The translations under genes were made by a program, and so were the position numbers. The notes below the pieces were generated by a model. The model had not been told where the DNA came from, made no database searches, and saw only the letters and a list, made by a program, of their open reading frames with translations. Shown piece by piece: positions 61,901 to 64,000 of a DNA stretch of 64,000 bases (position 1 is the first letter of the stretch; each line of letters starts with the position of its first letter). This DNA is from Aeoliella sp052161615 (GTDB lineage: Bacteria > Planctomycetota > Planctomycetia > Pirellulales > Lacipirellulaceae): assembly GCF_052161615.1 (NCBI RefSeq), contig NZ_CP197417.1:4588001-4652000 (forward strand), given 5' to 3'.

Positions 61901-64000
61901 TCTCCAATTCGCGCGTGTGACTGAAGAAGGGCGTATCACCCGAGGTGAAATACATCTCGCGTTCGATATAAGGATACGGCTTCGAGAACATCTCCCGCGT
62001 CAGATCGCGCACTTGTTCATTTTTTGGGCTATTCGCGGGTCTGGTTTCGCTACCCGTCTTTCGCTGCTGCCATGTCGACATCTTCCATGGCTGCTGGACG
62101 TTAGAGAAGTCAGCGGTCGTCCAAGGCGGGATGAAGAACATCTCGTCCCAGTCCATGTTCATCGGCGCGAGCCATGGCCGCTGGGCCACTTGCGCCACGC
62201 CCATGATCGCCCGGTGGTAGTCCATTAACGGTGTAGGCGTTCCATCTTCTGCGGTAGGAGGCGGGACCAGATTGCCCACATGCGATGTCGCTGGGTCCCG
62301 CGACGTAATACCTGGCACGTCGACAGTATCCGTCCCACTTTCGTAAGGATGGTAGGCGGGATGCTCTTCGACCACGATGATCCGCCACACGGGCGAGCGG
62401 CGAACAATGCCGAGTTCATCGGTGTGCGCGCGGTCGGAAAGTCGATCGAGAAGTACCCCTTCGACGATCTGGTCGGTACCTTGATCGTACCGGCCATTGT
62501 TGTTGATGTCGGCAAAGCTAAACGAATCGAGCTCGTTGATATCACCATCGCCATTTCGATCAACTGGAAACAGTCGATAATCCGCGTGACGGTATAGCTC
62601 CACCGGCTTGGGTGCGTCGCCGGAGTTAGGGTTGTAGACTTCGACGTACAGGGACCCGCGAGGCTCCAGGCGCTGGTCGAGGTCATCGTCTTGCGGACGA
62701 TTCGTATCTTGAGTGGGAGCCGTAGTATTGTCCCCTTCATCGGCCGTGGTCGCACGGTCTTCTTGCCGCATGTCGTGGAACGCGAGCGTCTCGCTAATCA
62801 ACAGCTCCGGCCGCTCGGCACCCCAGACTAGGCCCCGTGTGGCGTTGTCGTCACGAATTTGGTTGCCGCCGGCACCATACCGCGGCGTAGGATTGGTGAT
62901 GACCTTGGCGCCGTTGACTCCCATGTTCGCCCAATCGATGTACTGGGCGTGGTTCTCGTCGGTCGCGGGGTCGCCGTCCAGCGGAAAGTACGTGTCGTCC
63001 GTAAGATCGTCGAGCGTGCCGCCGTCGGTCACGGTGCCCCAGCCATCCCACGGGTACTCGTCGTACTCGAACGGTGTGTTGGTCGAGTCGCTGTCGCGGA
63101 AGTCGACGCAATTGATCGCCCATTGGGCAATCTGGCGGCAGGTGTAGCGACGGTGAGCCTCTAGCTTGGCCTGATACGCGTTAATCGGCGGTTGCGTGTT
63201 GACTCTCAGTAGAATTGACTTCACACGCAGATAGGCCCGACCCGAAGGGTCGGCCGGATCGTACGGCGCGAGGTAGTCCTCGTCCATCAGCACCATCATC
63301 AGCATGTAGAGATGCCGAGCGTAGAGCTGGCGAGCGAGGTGGGCATCGTCGCGGAGGATTCCATCCGGCGTAACGGTACGGCCGGTTACGTCTTTGCCCA
63401 TTGTGCTATTGAGTAGGGCTGCGGTGCCGCCGAGTTGCGAGGCCCAGAGATTATCTACGAGTGGTTCTAGCACCCCATCATTGTTGACATCAACGTAATC
63501 CGATTTGTCGTTCGGATCGATTGGATTCCATACATCATCGCCATTGGCATCTGCGTAGAAACGTCCGTCGCCATCGAGGTCTATAAACGGCTCATTTTCC
63601 CAAATCCCATTACCGTCAGTGTCGAGCCACGGCTCGCCACCTTCCAACGGTTCATCCACAATTCCATTGCCGTTGTTGTCCCGCCCGTCGCCGAACGGCC
63701 GATTGATGTCCATCTTGTAGCCGGCGAGCACCTCCGGCGGCAGCAGTTGGTCGCAGATGTTGTTTAGGATCGCGACGGCATCGGGATTGTTCCAATTGTA
63801 AATAGGAAGTTGTCGCTTCTCTCTCGCCCGCTGAATGCGATACCACACGACATCGACGAACCGGGCCTCCGCGACGCTTTTGCCGGTGTACGAAGCGAAG
63901 TCGTCAGACCACGCCGACATGAATAGCGGGTTGTTCGAATCGACGCGGAAGAACCCGATCTCGCCCATCCCAGTTTGTGGGTTGAAAGGAACCGCGTCGT
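58908..64000 (-). CDS. Giant pseudopilin-like (GspK-like) protein with calcium-loop motifs, partial
   Basis: The frame is open to the right edge, so about 1,696 residues are present and the N-terminus is missing; the ATG at 63968 is not the start, because the frame continues through codons for AVPFNPQTG. A stretch near 63480-63690 encodes several DxDxDG-type calcium loops (DTDGNGIWENE, DLDGDGRFYADANGD, DVNNDGVLEP), and another pair lies near 62510-62570. The C-terminal third contains PGKVNLNTV (about 59850), a phrase shared by GspK minor pseudopilins and Verrucomicrobia cassette protein A, and TTTRSGVFAVWVTVGYFEV. It probably belongs to a planctomycete type II secretion/pilus-like cassette; the rest lies past the edge. 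Confidence 0.72.
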   Translation of the reverse strand, partial: DAVPFNPQTGMGEIGFFRVDSNNPLFMSAWSDDFASYTGKSVAEARFVDVVWYRIQRAREKRQLPIYNWNNPDAVAILNNICDQLLPPEVLAGYKMDINRPFGDGRDNNGNGIVDEPLEGGEPWLDTDGNGIWENEPFIDLDGDGRFYADANGDDVWNPIDPNDKSDYVDVNNDGVLEPLVDNLWASQLGGTAALLNSTMGKDVTGRTVTPDGILRDDAHLARQLYARHLYMLMMVLMDEDYLAPYDPADPSGRAYLRVKSILLRVNTQPPINAYQAKLEAHRRYTCRQIAQWAINCVDFRDSDSTNTPFEYDEYPWDGWGTVTDGGTLDDLTDDTYFPLDGDPATDENHAQYIDWANMGVNGAKVITNPTPRYGAGGNQIRDDNATRGLVWGAERPELLISETLAFHDMRQEDRATTADEGDNTTAPTQDTNRPQDDDLDQRLEPRGSLYVEVYNPNSGDAPKPVELYRHADYRLFPVDRNGDGDINELDSFSFADINNNGRYDQGTDQIVEGVLLDRLSDRAHTDELGIVRRSPVWRIIVVEEHPAYHPYESGTDTVDVPGITSRDPATSHVGNLVPPPTAEDGTPTPLMDYHRAIMGVAQVAQRPWLAPMNMDWDEMFFIPPWTTADFSNVQQPWKMSTWQQRKTGSETRPANSPKNEQVRDLTREMFSKPYPYIEREMYFTSGDTPFFSHTRELESGNSRATPGSVQRSYHDLDKGPLLRKYYEDLRVRIPLNYIDLGTQTLVSGSGTVDLVSMPHRFVATQQAVGRRDVRIAPIMPGRYGVIGEAGTVYPTDRVPAASGGRTRYITTIGRNLLTANGGAEPQNETTDADHLGAILGTRRIELQPSTNPFVQQLLVGANGGIPGATDGDRAGELMTLRNLANRNQQSQSDVVNITAETADPPTASAGSQILAPVVAIPVDDMNISEPAYGYGVRARELFYLESGSGDEGQEWKPEAANGEGAFVNVIDGTESPAHFDTPFDVDPEFDEAEKTPKFLPKFRVVHLQRLADPTLPWNPPPGYLAASDDPTKKNFTHHDARWPVNPYLTVDSTAVDLTVFNGASSSQAQAGSYDGFYSRERTSQLRRTVGNAAEFPQRWTLNQDTFLALRAAGLPNEGRAPTMRSRIFPNAVQTDHAISENHFDYFFGHSLGLPNQSLGATYLRPETGLAANMIDPTDVVGDDLGNQQQAQTMGPALGAPRPDQATGVTSTAPWMTWNNRPFVSESELLQVPAWSSMELLRKFSGLDSAKAGQTAAMNDYNPGPAFRTGNASSPIDGERTNAERYKRMTAGFGHLINLKQVSRDPAYIEPDSNGNPACVGAANFHRILDYVHTPSRFVATDTLLNPVAFSAAGVTSPDDPRSGMAAPFNRVPDYREPGKVNLNTVVSQRGPSMAPANPAGIAVWSDVFDGLMHRVRDQDPIAYNQPGYGHMGPAWKDIVWSRRGYTDPVLAHHASGVDRVDLVLNNNVPSFFGNPFRSSEAGDLVPLASMVDDGVAASMLRAHPVRPGANFQWGAPGVDNNGNGLVSDTREAGWPTSDDVPLVTGTPTPEVAVPLFSELTSTPGVDAPRNSAMHYMPLTRIDNLTTTRSGVFAVWVTVGYFEVLPAPNWDADENNVQQKFRNQTGDTADPPLRARALYDKVYPQGYQLGKELKSETGDVDRHRSFYIIDRTRPVAFKPGEDVNVEDAILLRRRID

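Overview
The window looks like a piece of a planctomycete chromosome, most likely order Pirellulales. The lineage call rests on gene families that are abundant there: a DUF1501 protein paired with a cytochrome/DUF1549/DUF1553 protein (29153-33084), a DUF1559 prepilin-like protein with a small lipoprotein (42854-44388), a DUF1080 protein, four PEP-CTERM surface proteins, a dockerin-like repeat protein, and a very large pseudopilin-like protein running off the right edge. Base composition is GC-rich apart from a few islands of small orphan genes. No species can be named from the sequence alone.

Layout. 1-1132: rpsB-tsf translation operon (minus), with a strong hairpin between the genes. 1585-2976: an orphan gene and an overlapping VapBC-like toxin-antitoxin pair. 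3087-6243: a JmjC-like cupin protein, then an ECF sigma/anti-sigma pair with an upstream secreted protein. 6522-12197: a DUF4394/PEP-CTERM protein and a 1506-residue inverse-autotransporter-like protein with about 1,100 residues of beta-helix repeats. 12369-17578: DUF2461 protein, GH16 glucanase, CPBP protease and pyruvate phosphate dikinase (ppdK). 17806-20865: a two-component pair and a PEP-CTERM protein, bracketed by two nearly identical terminator units. 21181-23138: four small orphan genes. 23166-33084 (all minus): a DHFR-like reductase, DUF1080 protein, Clp-fold protease, DUF2513 protein, membrane protein, SDR, DUF1501 protein and cytochrome/DUF1549/DUF1553 protein. 33394-37299: an ECF42-type sigma factor followed by three DGPF/YCII-type and two VOC proteins. 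37380-44388 (minus): DUF1559 prepilin-like protein, lipoprotein, two LamG-like PEP-CTERM proteins and a GntR/LacI-type regulator, with a good sigma-70-like promoter upstream. 44793: tRNA-Arg(CCT). 44894-49698: ABC-F ATPase, Lnt and a proline-rich lipoprotein. 49867-54903: metallophosphoesterase, AAA+ ATPase, and a tightly overlapping aminotransferase/ABC exporter operon. 55026-58875: alpha/beta hydrolase, Cys/Gln-rich lipoprotein, transglutaminase-like protein and membrane thioredoxin. 58908-64000: the partial giant pseudopilin-like protein.

The common theme is the cell envelope: exported scaffolds (beta-helix, LamG, dockerin, PEP-CTERM, prepilin-like) with their regulators (ECF, two-component, GntR/LacI). 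No exosortase, secretion ATPase or cohesin partner is in the window, so sorting machinery must lie elsewhere. The least-described items are the inverse-autotransporter beta-helix protein, the prepilin/lipoprotein/PEP-CTERM/regulator operon, the aminotransferase-ABC operon, and the giant pseudopilin-like protein with calcium-loop motifs. Several families of intergenic palindromes are scattered through the window.
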